A DNA stretch of 64,000 bases from Novosphingobium sp. (GCA_024236235.1 JACKKV010000001.1:1-64000), one strand, 5' to 3'. Positions 17,862 through 28,485 are shown, counted from the first letter of the stretch. The notes: generated by a model not told the origin, from the letters alone. Program-made: numbers and translations.

Positions 17862-18818
17862 TCAGACCGCCACGGGCGCGGACAATGCGCCCTGCGGTTC
17901 ATAATCCACGATTTCGAAATCCTCGATCCGGTAATCGAAGATGGTGTCCGGCTGGCGCAGGATGTTGAGCCGTGCCTGCCCCGAAGGTTCGCGCGAAAGC
18001 TGTGCTTCCACCAGTTCGCCGTGATTGAGGTAAAGATGGACGTCCCCGCCCATCCACACCAGCTCACCCGGTTCATAACCCGTTTGCTGCGCCAGCATCC
18101 GGGTCAGCAGCGCCGCGCCCCACAGGTTGAACGGCAGGCCCAGCGCGACATCGCAGCTGCGCTGGTACATCAACCCGTTCAGCCGGTTTCCCGCCACATG
18201 GAACTGATAGGTCTTGTGGCAGGGCGGCAGCGCCATCGTATCAAGCTCGGCCACGTTCCAGCCTTCGATAATGTGCCTGCGGCTGCCGGGATTGCGCTGC
18301 AGACTGTCCACCACCTGGGCCACCTGGTTGATGCCCGGCCCGCGGCGGAACAGCCCGTCACCCGCTGCTTCATAGGTCGGCCAGTCCACCCATTGCTTGC
18401 CATAGACCGGGCCAAGATCGCCCCATTGACTGGCGAACGCCTCATCCCCGGCGATGCGCGCCACGAAATCGTCAAGCGCAATGGCATCCCCAGTCTCGCG
18501 GACATAGCGGGCGTGCGGCCATTCATTCCAGATCTTGACGTTCTGGAGCACCAGCGGGCGAATGTTGGTGCTGCCGGTAAGGAACCACAGCATCTCCCGG
18601 CTCGCCGTCTTCCAGTAAACGCGCTTGGTGGACAGCAGCGGCATTGCGCCATCGGCCAGATCGAATCGCAGCTGCGCACCGAAAACGGAACGGGTGCCGA
18701 CCCCGGTTCGGTCACGCCGTTCGTCCCCATCCGTCCAGATGCGGCGCATCAGTTCGAGATATTGCCATTCCCAATGCCGCCGGGCGAGGGAATCGGAGGG
18801 TTGCGCAGTGGTTGCCAT
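17862..18818 (-). CDS. thyA: Thymidylate synthase (ThyA)
   Basis: A 318-residue folate-dependent enzyme converting dUMP to dTMP. Catalytic cysteine in LPPCHKTYQFHV; phosphate and dUMP residues in YQRSCDVALGLPFNLWGAALLTRMLAQQTG; DRTGVGTRSVFGAQLRFDL near the N-terminus; GDLGPVYGKQW. It is about 50 residues longer than the E. coli enzyme because of an insert between KIWNEWPHARY and GDLGPVYGKQW (ETGDAIALDDFVARIAG), as in Lactobacillus-type ThyA. Single gene on the minus strand. Confidence 0.95.
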   Translation of the reverse strand: MATTAQPSDSLARRHWEWQYLELMRRIWTDGDERRDRTGVGTRSVFGAQLRFDLADGAMPLLSTKRVYWKTASREMLWFLTGSTNIRPLVLQNVKIWNEWPHARYVRETGDAIALDDFVARIAGDEAFASQWGDLGPVYGKQWVDWPTYEAAGDGLFRRGPGINQVAQVVDSLQRNPGSRRHIIEGWNVAELDTMALPPCHKTYQFHVAGNRLNGLMYQRSCDVALGLPFNLWGAALLTRMLAQQTGYEPGELVWMGGDVHLYLNHGELVEAQLSREPSGQARLNILRQPDTIFDYRIEDFEIVDYEPQGALSAPVAV

Positions 18819-18918
18819 GCGAATGTCCTAACGAAGCAACTGCCCGCTTGCCACCCCGCCCCGGCGCAACTATAGGGCCGCCTCTGCCTCGCTCCACAGC
18901 TTTTGTGGATGCGCCGGT

Positions 18919-18995
18919 CGGGGAGTAGCTCAGCCTGGTAGAGCACTGTCTTCGGGAGGCAGGGGCCGGAGGTTCGAATCCTCTCTCCCCGACCA
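18919..18995 (+). tRNA. tRNA-Pro (CGG)
   Basis: Acceptor CGGGGAG/CTCCCCG, D-arm AGCTCAGCCTGGTAGAGC, anticodon stem CTGTC/GGCAG with loop TTCGGGA (anticodon CGG), T-loop TTCGAAT and encoded CCA; 77 nt. Confidence 0.95.
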
Positions 18996-19066
18996 ATTCA
19001 TGCAGGGCCAGTTGATCCTGGCCGCGTTATCGGCGAGATCGCCCATCCACCACGCTGGAGATCGCG

Positions 19067-19771
19067 ATGCCCACTGCCCTGCTCGTTCATGCCCATTCCG
19101 AAAGCGACAGTTTCGTGACCGCCATGCGCGACCGGATCGCGCAGACCCTGGCCGGGCAAGGCTATGCGATCACTCATTCCGATCTTTATGCGATGAACTT
19201 CAACCCGGTGCTCTCACCCGCCGATTTCGGGCAGCGCAGCACACCCGATCATCTGGTCTATGCGCTGGAACAGCGGCACAATTTCGAAAGCGGCACGCTC
19301 GCGGCCGATATCGTCACCGAGATCGAGAAGATTCGCGCCGCCGACCTGATCGTGCTGACCTTCCCGCTGTTCTGGTTCAGCGTTCCGGCCATCCTGAAAG
19401 GATGGTTCGACCGGGTGTTCATTTCCGGCACCTTCTATGGCGGCAAGACGATCTATGGTCGGGGCGGCATGGCCGGAAAGAAGGCCTGCGCCGCCTTCAG
19501 CCTGGGCGGGCGCGAAGACATGTTCGGCGAACGCGGCATTCACGGGCCGTTGGTACACGGGATGATGCGTCACCTGTTTCAGGGAACGCTCGGCTATATT
19601 GGCGCAGATGTGATCGAACCCTTCGTGGCACATAACGTACCTTACCAGCCGCTGGAGGTGCGCAGCCGCTGCCTTGACGAACTGGCCGAATATTTTTCCG
19701 ATCTGGATAACCACCCGCGAATACCGATTCCCGATCTGGACAAGTTCGGCCCGCGGTTCGAACCGCTCTAA
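19067..19771 (+). CDS. NAD(P)H-dependent flavodoxin-fold oxidoreductase
   Basis: A 234-residue protein of the NQO/KefF/MdaB group (Flavodoxin_2). FMN/FAD-binding features: MPTALLVHAHSESDSFV at the N-terminus, LIVLTFPLFWFSVPAILKGWFDRVF in the middle, then FYGGKTIYGRGGMAGKKA. Family enzymes reduce quinones by two electrons. It is tail to tail with recG and the two stop codons overlap. Start ATG 19067 has a GGAGA element upstream (CTGGAGATCGCG). Confidence 0.88.
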   Translation: MPTALLVHAHSESDSFVTAMRDRIAQTLAGQGYAITHSDLYAMNFNPVLSPADFGQRSTPDHLVYALEQRHNFESGTLAADIVTEIEKIRAADLIVLTFPLFWFSVPAILKGWFDRVFISGTFYGGKTIYGRGGMAGKKACAAFSLGGREDMFGERGIHGPLVHGMMRHLFQGTLGYIGADVIEPFVAHNVPYQPLEVRSRCLDELAEYFSDLDNHPRIPIPDLDKFGPRFEPL

Positions 19772-21825
19772 CCCCCTCGCAACAATTGCGCGCCCCAGTC
19801 GCGTTCAAACAGATAAAGCAGCAACCGCGCCGCGTCGCCCCGTTCCCCCGTCAGGCCGCCGTCGCGTTCGACCAGCAGGCGGGCATCGTCATGCGCCAGC
19901 GGTAACAACCGCTGGATCTGTTCGAGCGAGGCGACACGAAACGGCGTGTCCCCTGATTGCCGCGTACCCAGCAATTCGCCCCCGCCGCGCAGGCGCAAAT
20001 CTTCCTCCGCCAGGCGAAACCCGTCCTGCGTCTCGCGCATCAGGGCAAGCCGTTCACGCGCCGTTTCCGACAGGGTTTCTCCGCGCAGCAGCAGGCAGAC
20101 CGACTTTTCCGACCCACGCCCGACGCGCCCGCGCAGCTGGTGCAACTGGGCAAGCCCGAAGCGTTCGGCCTGTTCGATCACCATCAGCGTCGCATTGGGC
20201 ACATCTACCCCCACTTCGATCACCGTGGTCGCCACCAGCAGTTTGGCCTGACCGGAAGCGAAGCGTTCCATTGCCGCGTCCTTGTCTTCAGGGCGCAATT
20301 GCCCGTGAACCAGCACCACCGCATCCCCGAACCGTGCCTTGAGCGTGGCATATCGGGCTTCGGCCGCGGCCATGTCCTCAGTCTCGCTTTCGCGCACCAT
20401 CGGGCATACCCAATAGGCTTGCTGACCGGTTGCCAGATGTCGTTCCAGCCCCGCCACCACATCGGCGAAGCGATCCGCCGCAACGACCCGCGTGTCGATC
20501 GGCTGGCGGCCTGGTGGCATCTCGTCCAGCCGCGAAACATCCATTTCCCCATATTGGGCGAGCGTGAGCGTGCGCGGAATCGGCGTGGCGGTCATGGCCA
20601 GGCAATGCGGCGTGACCTTGCCCTTCCGGGTCAGCATCAGGCGCTGGCCCACGCCGAAGCGATGCTGTTCGTCAATCACCACCAGCCCGAGATTGCGATA
20701 GGAAACGCTGTCCTGAAAAATGGCATGCGTGCCCACGACCATGGAAATGCTGCCATCCAGCAGCCCCATCAGGATCGATTCGCGCGCCCGGCCCTTGTCA
20801 CGCCCGGTCAGCAGGGCAATCGACACGCCCGTCGGCGCGGCCAGCGCGCGCAGCGTGTCATAGTGCTGACGGGCAAGGATTTCAGTGGGCGCCAGCATGG
20901 CCGCCTGTGCGCCCGCCTCCACCGCCAGCAGCATGGCTTCCAGCGCGACCACCGTCTTGCCCGCGCCAACATCGCCTTGCAGCAGGCGCAGCATCGGCGA
21001 TGACTGGGCCAGATCGCCCTCGATCTCACCGATCGAACGCCGCTGCGCGCCTGTCAGCGGAAAGGGCAGCCGCAGCCTGTCGCGCAGCGATCCGTCACCC
21101 TTCAGCGGCTGGCCCCGGCGCGCCCGGTTATTTTCGCGCACCAGCATGAGAGCGAGCGAATTGGCGAGCAGTTCGTCATAGGCCAGCCGGTCGCGTGCTG
21201 CGGGATGCGCCCCGCGATGGGCCAGCAGCAGCGCATCGCGCCATGCCGGCCACTGCATCCTGGCCAGCAGCCCCGGCTCGATCCATTCAGGCAGGTCCGG
21301 CAGATGCGCCAGCGCCTGGCCGATCAGCCCGGCAACGCGCGGCTGCGTCAGCCCTTCGGCCAGCGCATAGACCGGCTCGCTCAACCACGTCAGCAAGCCG
21401 GTGCTTTCGGCCTCGACATGGTCGGGATGAACGATCTGCAGCATCTGGCCATATTGATCGAGCCGACCCGCGATCCAGCGCAGTTCGCCCACAGGCAGGA
21501 GCTTTTTTGCGGTATAGGACGCGCGCCCGAAATAGGTCAGCGCGCAGACATTGCCGACCGCATCGCTCGCCAGCACGCGATAGGGGCCACGCCCGGATGT
21601 GAGGCGATGTTCATTGGGCGTCAGCGCCACCACGATCTGTTCGCCAACCTGCGCTTCGTCCAGATTGGCGACCGCGCGCCGGTCCACGAACCGGTCAGGC
21701 AGATGATACGCGAGATCACGCAACCGGGTCAGGCCGAGCTTGTCCAGCGGCTTCTTCAGCTTCGGCCCCACCCCATCGAGGCTTTCCGTGTCACTGAACA
21801 ACAGATTGAGACGTTCGGGTCGCAT
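19768..21825 (-). CDS. recG: ATP-dependent DNA helicase RecG
   Basis: A 685-residue helicase for reversing stalled forks and branch migration. N-terminal wedge/OB part (LDGVGPKLKKPLDKLGLTRL; YLPDRFVDRR region), Walker A LLQGDVGAGKTVVALEAM, DEQH box [23 protein letters not shown], motif [20 protein letters not shown]. Length is normal. ATG 21825 is preferred; an overlapping GTG at 21828 is possible. It is divergent from the host-attachment-like gene. Confidence 0.96.
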   Translation of the reverse strand: MRPERLNLLFSDTESLDGVGPKLKKPLDKLGLTRLRDLAYHLPDRFVDRRAVANLDEAQVGEQIVVALTPNEHRLTSGRGPYRVLASDAVGNVCALTYFGRASYTAKKLLPVGELRWIAGRLDQYGQMLQIVHPDHVEAESTGLLTWLSEPVYALAEGLTQPRVAGLIGQALAHLPDLPEWIEPGLLARMQWPAWRDALLLAHRGAHPAARDRLAYDELLANSLALMLVRENNRARRGQPLKGDGSLRDRLRLPFPLTGAQRRSIGEIEGDLAQSSPMLRLLQGDVGAGKTVVALEAMLLAVEAGAQAAMLAPTEILARQHYDTLRALAAPTGVSIALLTGRDKGRARESILMGLLDGSISMVVGTHAIFQDSVSYRNLGLVVIDEQHRFGVGQRLMLTRKGKVTPHCLAMTATPIPRTLTLAQYGEMDVSRLDEMPPGRQPIDTRVVAADRFADVVAGLERHLATGQQAYWVCPMVRESETEDMAAAEARYATLKARFGDAVVLVHGQLRPEDKDAAMERFASGQAKLLVATTVIEVGVDVPNATLMVIEQAERFGLAQLHQLRGRVGRGSEKSVCLLLRGETLSETARERLALMRETQDGFRLAEEDLRLRGGGELLGTRQSGDTPFRVASLEQIQRLLPLAHDDARLLVERDGGLTGERGDAARLLLYLFERDWGAQLLRGG

Positions 21826-21933
21826 CACCCCTCATAGTCTGCCTTGGCATGAATTTGCCAGATTTGACGCAGCGCATGGAACGGCAGCGCCGCAGTTGTC
21901 AGTCTGACGCCAGCAGAATTGAAGGAGACAAGA

Positions 21934-22338
21934 ATGTTGCTGCCGCACAAAGCCGTCATCGCACTGGTTGACGGGAAGAAGTTCGAACTGTTTCGCAACA
22001 TCGGCAATGAAGCATCGCCCGAGCTTGCGGAAATGGCACCGCCCAAACTGGATGAACACAACAAGGGGGCGGGCGCGCATCATTATTCCAGTTCCGGCAA
22101 CCCCACCGGCCACCTGCTGGACGAAGACGCGCACGCCGCCGCGGTCGCACAATGGCTGAACAGCCAGGTGCTGGGCCACAAGATCGAAACGCTGGTGGTT
22201 ATCGCCGCCCCGCGCACGCTGGGCGAATTGCGACGGCATTATCACAAGCAGCTGGAACAGGCCTTGCTGGGCGAATTGTCGAAGGATCTGAACGGCAGGA
22301 GCGGTCCGGAAATCATCGCCGCCCTGCGCAGCAAATAG
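21934..22338 (+). CDS. Host-attachment protein family (eRF1-like fold)
   Basis: A 134-residue protein starting MLLPHKAVIALVDGKKFELF (AAGGAG 7 bases upstream). The Ala-x-x-x-Asp-Gly-x-x-x-x-Leu/Phe opening, HYSSSGNPTGHLLDEDAH and LVVIAAPRTLGELRRHYHKQ match 'protein required for attachment to host cells' (Host_attach), first named in Agrobacterium and related to bacterial eRF1-like (baeRF) domains. Actual role is uncertain; ribosome-associated functions have been proposed for baeRF families. It precedes sdhE and mfd on the same strand. Confidence 0.85.
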   Translation: MLLPHKAVIALVDGKKFELFRNIGNEASPELAEMAPPKLDEHNKGAGAHHYSSSGNPTGHLLDEDAHAAAVAQWLNSQVLGHKIETLVVIAAPRTLGELRRHYHKQLEQALLGELSKDLNGRSGPEIIAALRSK

Positions 22339-22381
22339 CGCAGGGCTTGCCACTGGCCGCCGGGTCACTTACCGGCGGGGC

Positions 22382-22651
22382 ATGTCTGACAGCGAAAACC
22401 GACTGCGCCGCATCCGTTTCCGGGCCTGGCATCGCGGTACCCGCGAAGCCGACTACATGATTGGCGGATTCTTCGATCGCTATCACGCGGACTGGGCGGA
22501 AGCGGATATCGTCTGGTTCGAAGCATTGCTGGATGAAGACGATGTCGATGTGATGGCCTGGGCGTTGCAGACGCAGCCTGTCCCGGAACGCTTCCAATCG
22601 GCGCAGATGCAGCGGATGCAGCGGCTCGATTACGTCGAGATTCCGCGCTAG
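22382..22651 (+). CDS. sdhE: FAD assembly factor SdhE
   Basis: An 89-residue protein with the signature segment RLRRIRFRAWHRGTREADYM (the RGxxE motif that contacts the flavoprotein), then FEALLDEDDVDVMAWAL. SdhE promotes covalent flavinylation of succinate dehydrogenase SdhA. It sits 43 bp after the host-attachment-like gene and 36 bp before mfd. Confidence 0.93.
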   Translation: MSDSENRLRRIRFRAWHRGTREADYMIGGFFDRYHADWAEADIVWFEALLDEDDVDVMAWALQTQPVPERFQSAQMQRMQRLDYVEIPR

Positions 22652-22687
22652 GGGCCGCTGCCCGCCCGCACCGCCGCCGGCCTGACC

Positions 22688-25600
22688 ATGCCCGATATAA
22701 CCCAGATCCTGAAGGCCACGACGCCGCTCACGCTGACTTCGGTCGCGCGGGGTGCGCAGCCGCTCATCATGGCCGATCTCGCCCGCGCCTCCACCGGGCG
22801 CGCGGTGTTCATCGCACCTGACGAGGCGGCCATGCGATCCGTTACGGATGCCGCGGCCTGGTTCGCGCCCGAACTGGAAGTGATCGAATTTCCCGCCTGG
22901 GATTGCCTGCCCTTCGACCGGGCCAGCCCCGCCCTGTCCGTCAGTGCGCGTCGCCTGTCGGCCTTGCACCGGCTGCAGGCGGGCAAACAGGGCGCGCAAT
23001 TGCTGGTCACCACGATCAACGCGCTGCTGCAACGGGTGCTGACACCGTTCCGTATCCGCGAATCCGTGCGGGCGCTGAAGCCCGGCCTTGAAATCGGGCG
23101 CGAAAGCCTGATCGCATTGTTGCAGCGGCAGGGCTATTCGCGCAGCGATACGGTCGTGGATGCGGGCGAATTCGCGGTGCGCGGGTCGATCTTCGATATC
23201 TTCCCGTCCGGGCTGGATCAGGGGCTGCGGCTGGATTTCTTCGGTGACGAGCTGGAATCGCTGCGCCTGTTCGATCCCAGCACGCAGCGCACGACCGGCG
23301 TACTGGACGGGCATCTGCTGCTCCCCGCCAGCGAAGCGCTGATTGATGACGAAACGGTCAAACGTTTCCGCAGCCGTTATCGCGAACAGTTCGGCGCGAA
23401 CGCCACGGGCGATCCGCTGTATCAGGCGGTCAGCGACGGCAGGCGGCTGGCGGGCATGGAACATTGGCTGCCGCTGTTCGAGGAACGGCTGGTCAGCCTG
23501 TTCGATCACCTCGGCGCCAATGACCTGATCCTGATTGACAATGGCGCGATCGGCGCGGCCGAAGAACGCCTGTCCGACATCGCGGATTACCATCATACGC
23601 GCAGTGACACGGCCGGCCAGGCGGCGGGCAGCTATCGCCCGCTGGCGACAGATGCGCTGTATCTGTCAGCCGATGAATTCCAGTCCCGGCTGGCCGGATG
23701 GCCGGTTCACCGCACTGACATCTTCACCCGGCCTGACAGCGCGGAGGTGATCGACTTCGGCTTTTCATCCGCCCGCGATTTTGCGCCGGAACGTGCACGC
23801 GGCGACAATATCTACGAAGCGACCGCGAAATATCTGAACGGCGTGGCCGCGCGCGGCAAGAAGCCGCTGATCGCCGCCTATTCCGCCGGCAGCCGCGCCC
23901 GCCTCTCCGCCATTCTGGCAGAGGCCGGGGCCAGGGTGGCGCTGGCCGAGAGCTGGCAGGAAGCGCTGGGGCTGGCCGCCGGGGGCAGTGCCGCTGCCAT
24001 GGTGCTGCCGCTGGAAACCGGCTTTGCCAACGATGCGCTGGAACTGGTCACCGAACAGGACATTCTGGGCGACCGGCTGGTGCGCCGCAAGAAACGCCGC
24101 AAGGATGCGGACGCTTTCCTGGCTGAACTGTCCGCGCTGCATCCCGGCGATCTGGTAGTCCATATGGAGCACGGGATCGGGCGTTACGAAGGGCTGCAAT
24201 CCATCCCCGTGGGCAAGAGCCCGCATGACTGCGTGTGCCTGGAATATGCGGGCGGCGACAAGCTTTATATCCCGGTCGAGAATATCGACGTGCTGTCACG
24301 CTATGGCAGCGCGACGGACGGGGTCATGCTGGACCGGCTGGGTGGCGAGGCATGGCAACGGCGGCGCTCGCGCCTGAAGGAACGCATCCGTGAAATCGCG
24401 CATGAACTGCTCAAGACCGCTGCGGCCCGCGCGCTGCGCCAGGCGCCCGTGCTGGCGGCGGAAGAATCCTCCTACCCGCAATTCGTCGACCGTTTCCCCT
24501 GGGACGAAACCGATGACCAGGACCGCGCGATCGAGGATGTGCTGAACGATCTTGCCGAAGGCAAGCCGATGGACCGGCTGGTCTGCGGCGATGTCGGCTT
24601 CGGCAAGACCGAGGTCGCGCTACGCGCCGCCTTCGTTGCGGCCATGGCCGGACAGCAAGTGGCGATGGTCGCGCCCACCACCCTGCTCGCCCGCCAGCAT
24701 TACACCAATTTCACGCAGCGTTTCGCCGGTTTCCCGCTGAAAGTCGGGCGGCTCTCGCGCCTTGTCGGGGCGAAGGAGGCGGCAGATACGCGCGCAGGGC
24801 TGGCTGACGGCACGGTGGACGTCGTGATCGGCACGCATGCGCTGCTCGCCAAATCGGTCAGCTTCAAGCGACTGGGGCTGGTGATCGTGGACGAGGAACA
24901 GCGGTTCGGCGTCAATCACAAGGAACGGCTGAAACAGCTGCGCGCCGATGTGCATGTACTTACGCTCACCGCCACGCCGATTCCGCGCACCTTGCAGATG
25001 GCGATGTCGGGCCTGCGCGAACTGTCCACCATCCAGACCCCGCCGGTCGATCGCCTGGCCGTGCGCACTTATGTGATGGAATGGGACGACATGGTGATGC
25101 GCGAGGCGCTGCTGCGCGAACACCATCGCGGCGGGCAGAGCTTCGTGATCGTGCCGCGCATCGCCGACATCCCCGAGGTGGAAGAATGGCTGCGCAACAC
25201 CGCGCCCGAAATCAGCCACGTTACCGCTCATGGGCAAATGAGTGCGAGCGAGGTCGAGGAGCGGATGAGCGCGTTTTACGAACGCAAGTATGACGTGCTG
25301 CTTTCCACCACCATCGTCGAAAGCGGGCTGGATATCCCCAGCGCCAACACCATCATCATTCACCGCGCGGACCGTTTCGGCCTCGCCCAGCTTTACCAGC
25401 TGCGCGGGCGCGTCGGCCGTTCCAAGCTGCGCGCCTATGCCTATCTCACCTGGCCGCGCGATCAGGGCTTGAGCGTGGTCGCCGAAAAACGGCTGAAGGT
25501 GCTGGGCGATCTCGACAGCCTGGGCGCGGGCTTTCAGCTCGCCAGCCACGATCTCGATATTCGCGGCGCGGGCAATCTGCTGGGTGACGAGCAGAGCGGC

Positions 25601-26170
25601 CATATCCGCGAGGTTGGCTTCGAACTCTACCAGTCCATGCTGGAGGATGCGATCCTTGCGGCCAAGGCGGGCAAGATCGGACTGGAAGCGGACACCGGCG
25701 GGCTATCCCCCCAGATCACGGTCGATGCGCCGATCATGATCCCCGAAGATTATGTGCCCGATCTGACCGTGCGCATGGCGCTTTACCGCCGGTTGAACGA
25801 AGCGGGCGACAAGGCGGAGATCGAGGCGCTGGCGGCGGAGATGATTGACCGCTTCGGCCCCCTGCCCGATGCGACCGCCAATCTGGTGCGGCTGATCGAG
25901 ATCAAGCATCAGGCGATCATCGCCAATATCGCCAAGGTCGATGTGGGCGCGCGCGGCACGCTGGTGACCTTCCACAAGGACATGTTCCCCGATCCGGCGG
26001 GGCTGATCGCCTATGTCGAACGGCTGCAGGGCACGGCCAGACTGCGGCCCGACATGAAGCTGGCGATCAACCGCGCCTGGGGCGATCCCAAAAGCCGCCT
26101 CAACGGCCTGTTCCAGCTGACCAAGGGGCTGTCCGCGATCGCGCGCAAGGCGGCCAAGGCAGGCGGTTAA
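22688..26170 (+). CDS. mfd: Transcription-repair coupling factor Mfd
   Basis: A 1160-residue protein of full length. UvrB-like N-terminal domains ([37 protein letters not shown]), RNA-polymerase-interacting domain ([18 protein letters not shown]), translocase motifs [54 protein letters not shown] and [17 protein letters not shown], and the C-terminal TRCF domain. It removes stalled RNA polymerase and recruits UvrA. Its stop overlaps the stop of the convergent EAL gene. Confidence 0.98.
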   Translation: MPDITQILKATTPLTLTSVARGAQPLIMADLARASTGRAVFIAPDEAAMRSVTDAAAWFAPELEVIEFPAWDCLPFDRASPALSVSARRLSALHRLQAGKQGAQLLVTTINALLQRVLTPFRIRESVRALKPGLEIGRESLIALLQRQGYSRSDTVVDAGEFAVRGSIFDIFPSGLDQGLRLDFFGDELESLRLFDPSTQRTTGVLDGHLLLPASEALIDDETVKRFRSRYREQFGANATGDPLYQAVSDGRRLAGMEHWLPLFEERLVSLFDHLGANDLILIDNGAIGAAEERLSDIADYHHTRSDTAGQAAGSYRPLATDALYLSADEFQSRLAGWPVHRTDIFTRPDSAEVIDFGFSSARDFAPERARGDNIYEATAKYLNGVAARGKKPLIAAYSAGSRARLSAILAEAGARVALAESWQEALGLAAGGSAAAMVLPLETGFANDALELVTEQDILGDRLVRRKKRRKDADAFLAELSALHPGDLVVHMEHGIGRYEGLQSIPVGKSPHDCVCLEYAGGDKLYIPVENIDVLSRYGSATDGVMLDRLGGEAWQRRRSRLKERIREIAHELLKTAAARALRQAPVLAAEESSYPQFVDRFPWDETDDQDRAIEDVLNDLAEGKPMDRLVCGDVGFGKTEVALRAAFVAAMAGQQVAMVAPTTLLARQHYTNFTQRFAGFPLKVGRLSRLVGAKEAADTRAGLADGTVDVVIGTHALLAKSVSFKRLGLVIVDEEQRFGVNHKERLKQLRADVHVLTLTATPIPRTLQMAMSGLRELSTIQTPPVDRLAVRTYVMEWDDMVMREALLREHHRGGQSFVIVPRIADIPEVEEWLRNTAPEISHVTAHGQMSASEVEERMSAFYERKYDVLLSTTIVESGLDIPSANTIIIHRADRFGLAQLYQLRGRVGRSKLRAYAYLTWPRDQGLSVVAEKRLKVLGDLDSLGAGFQLASHDLDIRGAGNLLGDEQSGHIREVGFELYQSMLEDAILAAKAGKIGLEADTGGLSPQITVDAPIMIPEDYVPDLTVRMALYRRLNEAGDKAEIEALAAEMIDRFGPLPDATANLVRLIEIKHQAIIANIAKVDVGARGTLVTFHKDMFPDPAGLIAYVERLQGTARLRPDMKLAINRAWGDPKSRLNGLFQLTKGLSAIARKAAKAGG

Positions 26171-27480
26171 CCGGTCAGCGCGGCGAAGTCCTCGGCGCTC
26201 ATTGGCTGGGCGCGCAGGAAGCCCTGATAGTAATCGCAGCCCTCGCGCGCGATCAGGGCACGCTGATCCTCGTTCTCGATGCCTTCGGCGATGACTTTGA
26301 GGCCCAGCGCCTGCGCCATGGTCAGGATTGCGCGGAACACCGCCAGATCGCGCGGATCGTCAACAATATCGTCCACCATCACCCGGTCCAGCTTGAGGTA
26401 ATGCAGGGGCAGGAGCTTGAGATAGCGGAAGTTGCAAAAGCCCGCCCCGAAATCGTCCAGCGCGATACGGATGCCGATATCGCGCAGCTTCGCCAGCCCG
26501 CTCGCTGACCGGTCAAGATCGGTCAGCAACGCTTCCTCCGTGATTTCCAGCGTCAGCCGGTCGGGCGAAAAATCGGCCTCCACCACCGCAGCGGCAATGG
26601 AATTGGCGAAGGAACTGGCCGCAAGGTCAGCCGGGGTGATATTGAGCGACAGGCGCAGCGGTTCGGGCCATGTCGCCGCCCCGGCCAGCGCGCGGGTGGC
26701 GATGTGATGCGAAAGCTGGGCGACATGGTCAGCCCGTTCGGCAATGGCGAACAGCGCGCTCGCCCCGATCCGCCCCAGTTCGGGATGCTGCCAGCGGGCC
26801 AGCGCCTCTGCCCCCACCAGCCGGTCATCCGGCAGGGCATATTGCGGCTGATAGAGAATTTCGATCTCGTCCCGGTCCAGCGCGCCCAGCAGGTCAGCTT
26901 CCATCTGCTGCGCGCTGCGCCCGATCAGGCCCATGTCGCCATCGGCCCATTGCACCCGGCTGCCCGCCTGGCGCTGCGTCCGGGCCAGCGTTTCGGCCAG
27001 CCGGGCGAGGAGATTGTCGGCCCCTTCCCCCGGCATCGCCCGCACCAGCGCAATGCGCGGCCACAGCCGCATGGTGCCTGCGCTGCAAGTGTTCAGAATC
27101 GGGCGGGCGACCAGATCAGCCAGTGTTTCGGCCAGCCATTGCCAGCGTTCGCGGCTGCAGCTTTCATTCAGCGCCAGCAGGAAATTGCCACCGCTGAGCC
27201 GCGCGGCGAGCCAGTCACCCTCCAGCTCTTCCTGCGCGAAATGCTGGATCCGGGTAGCGACTTCGACCAGCGCGCTGTCGCCCGCCTCTTCCCCGAAGGC
27301 CAGGTTGACCGTCTCGAAGCGGCGCAGCCCCAGCATCATCACGTGAACCGGCGCGATCCGGCCCGATTCGCGTGCTTTTGCGTCCCATCCGTCCAGGCGC
27401 ACGGCCGCAGCCTCCGGCCCGATCAGGCCGGTCAGCGCATCGCGATCCAGCGCCGCGAATGGCAGGGGCGCAGCTGTCAT
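26167..27480 (-). CDS. EAL phosphodiesterase with degenerate GGDEF
   Basis: A 437-residue cytoplasmic protein. The N-terminal half (to about residue 175) resembles a GGDEF domain, but the signature reads LSGGNFLLAL, so cyclase activity is unlikely. The C-terminal EAL domain (about 185-435) keeps catalytic and metal residues: GAEALARWQHPE, LSLNITPADL, LTLEITEEAL, IALDDFGAGF, LKLDRVMVDD and AEGIENEDQ. It is probably an active c-di-GMP phosphodiesterase, perhaps with GTP-binding control. No sensor or membrane segment. Divergent from nadK. Confidence 0.9.
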   Translation of the reverse strand: MTAAPLPFAALDRDALTGLIGPEAAAVRLDGWDAKARESGRIAPVHVMMLGLRRFETVNLAFGEEAGDSALVEVATRIQHFAQEELEGDWLAARLSGGNFLLALNESCSRERWQWLAETLADLVARPILNTCSAGTMRLWPRIALVRAMPGEGADNLLARLAETLARTQRQAGSRVQWADGDMGLIGRSAQQMEADLLGALDRDEIEILYQPQYALPDDRLVGAEALARWQHPELGRIGASALFAIAERADHVAQLSHHIATRALAGAATWPEPLRLSLNITPADLAASSFANSIAAAVVEADFSPDRLTLEITEEALLTDLDRSASGLAKLRDIGIRIALDDFGAGFCNFRYLKLLPLHYLKLDRVMVDDIVDDPRDLAVFRAILTMAQALGLKVIAEGIENEDQRALIAREGCDYYQGFLRAQPMSAEDFAALTG

Positions 27481-27606
27481 GCCCGCGCCTTAGCATGCAC
27501 CGGTTAGGATTTCCTTCAATTCCGCCGCTGGCGCGTTGCCAAACGCCCTTCCGGCCCATAGTTTCGCGCAAGGCCCGCACCATGCGGCCATGTGGAGACG
27601 GTGGAA

Positions 27607-28395
27607 GTGACGAAACGGCACGATTTCAGGAAACTGGCGCTGACCGCTTCCCCGCATGACAGCGCGCAGGACGCGGCGCAGGCGCTGGCTGACGCCTTCT
27701 CATGGTCGCCGATCGAGGAAGCGGACGCCGTCGTCGTGCTGGGGGGTGACGGTTTCATGCTGCACACGCTGCACGCCATGCTGGACAGCGGACGGGTGAT
27801 CCCGGCCTATGGCATGAATCTGGGCACGGTCGGCTTCCTGATGAATGAATTCAGGGCGGGCGACGGGCTGACCGAACGGCTGAACCAGTGCCGCGCCTTT
27901 GCCGTCGATCCGATCGTGATGACCGCCGTCACTCAGGACGGGCGGAGCCAGGAATTCTATGCGATCAACGAAGTGTCACTGCTGCGCGAAACGCGCCAGA
28001 CCGCAAAAATCGAAGTGACCGTGAACGGCAAGGTGCGGATTGACGAACTGGTCTGCGATGGCGTGCTGGTGGCGACCCCGGCGGGATCGACCGCTTACAA
28101 TCTTTCCGCCAACGGCCCCATCCTGCCGCTCGATTCCAAGATGCTGGCGCTGACCCCGATCAGCCCCTTCCGCCCGCGCCGCTGGCGTGGAGCGATTCTG
28201 CCCGATTTTTCGCGCATCAGCCTGCGCGTGCTGGAACCGGCGAAGCGGCCGGTGGCGGCGGTGGCGGACCAGAAGGAAGTGCGCGACATCGCCCAAGTTG
28301 CGCTGGAAATCGCGCGGGACCGGCAATTGACCCTGCTGTTCGATCCCGGACACAGCCTGGACGAACGGATCGTCAGCGAACAATTCCATTCCTGA
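27607..28395 (+). CDS. nadK: NAD kinase
   Basis: About 262 residues: VVVLGGDGFMLHTLHAMLD (GGDG motif), YGMNLGTVGFLMNEF, INEVSLLRETRQTAKIEV, LVCDGVLVATPAGSTAYNLS and ANGPILPLDSKMLALTPISP. It makes NADP from NAD. Start is one of GTG 27592, 27601 or 27607; the last has GGAG 9 bases upstream and gives VTKRHDFRKLAL. Single gene; tRNA-Asn follows. Confidence 0.94.
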   Translation: MTKRHDFRKLALTASPHDSAQDAAQALADAFSWSPIEEADAVVVLGGDGFMLHTLHAMLDSGRVIPAYGMNLGTVGFLMNEFRAGDGLTERLNQCRAFAVDPIVMTAVTQDGRSQEFYAINEVSLLRETRQTAKIEVTVNGKVRIDELVCDGVLVATPAGSTAYNLSANGPILPLDSKMLALTPISPFRPRRWRGAILPDFSRISLRVLEPAKRPVAAVADQKEVRDIAQVALEIARDRQLTLLFDPGHSLDERIVSEQFHS

Positions 28396-28485
28396 CAGAA
28401 AAGCTGCCTCAGGGCGCTTGCAAAAGCGGATCGGGCTGAATATAGGCGCAGCCCTGCCCGGCTGAAGGCGACTTTGCCGGGTTGC

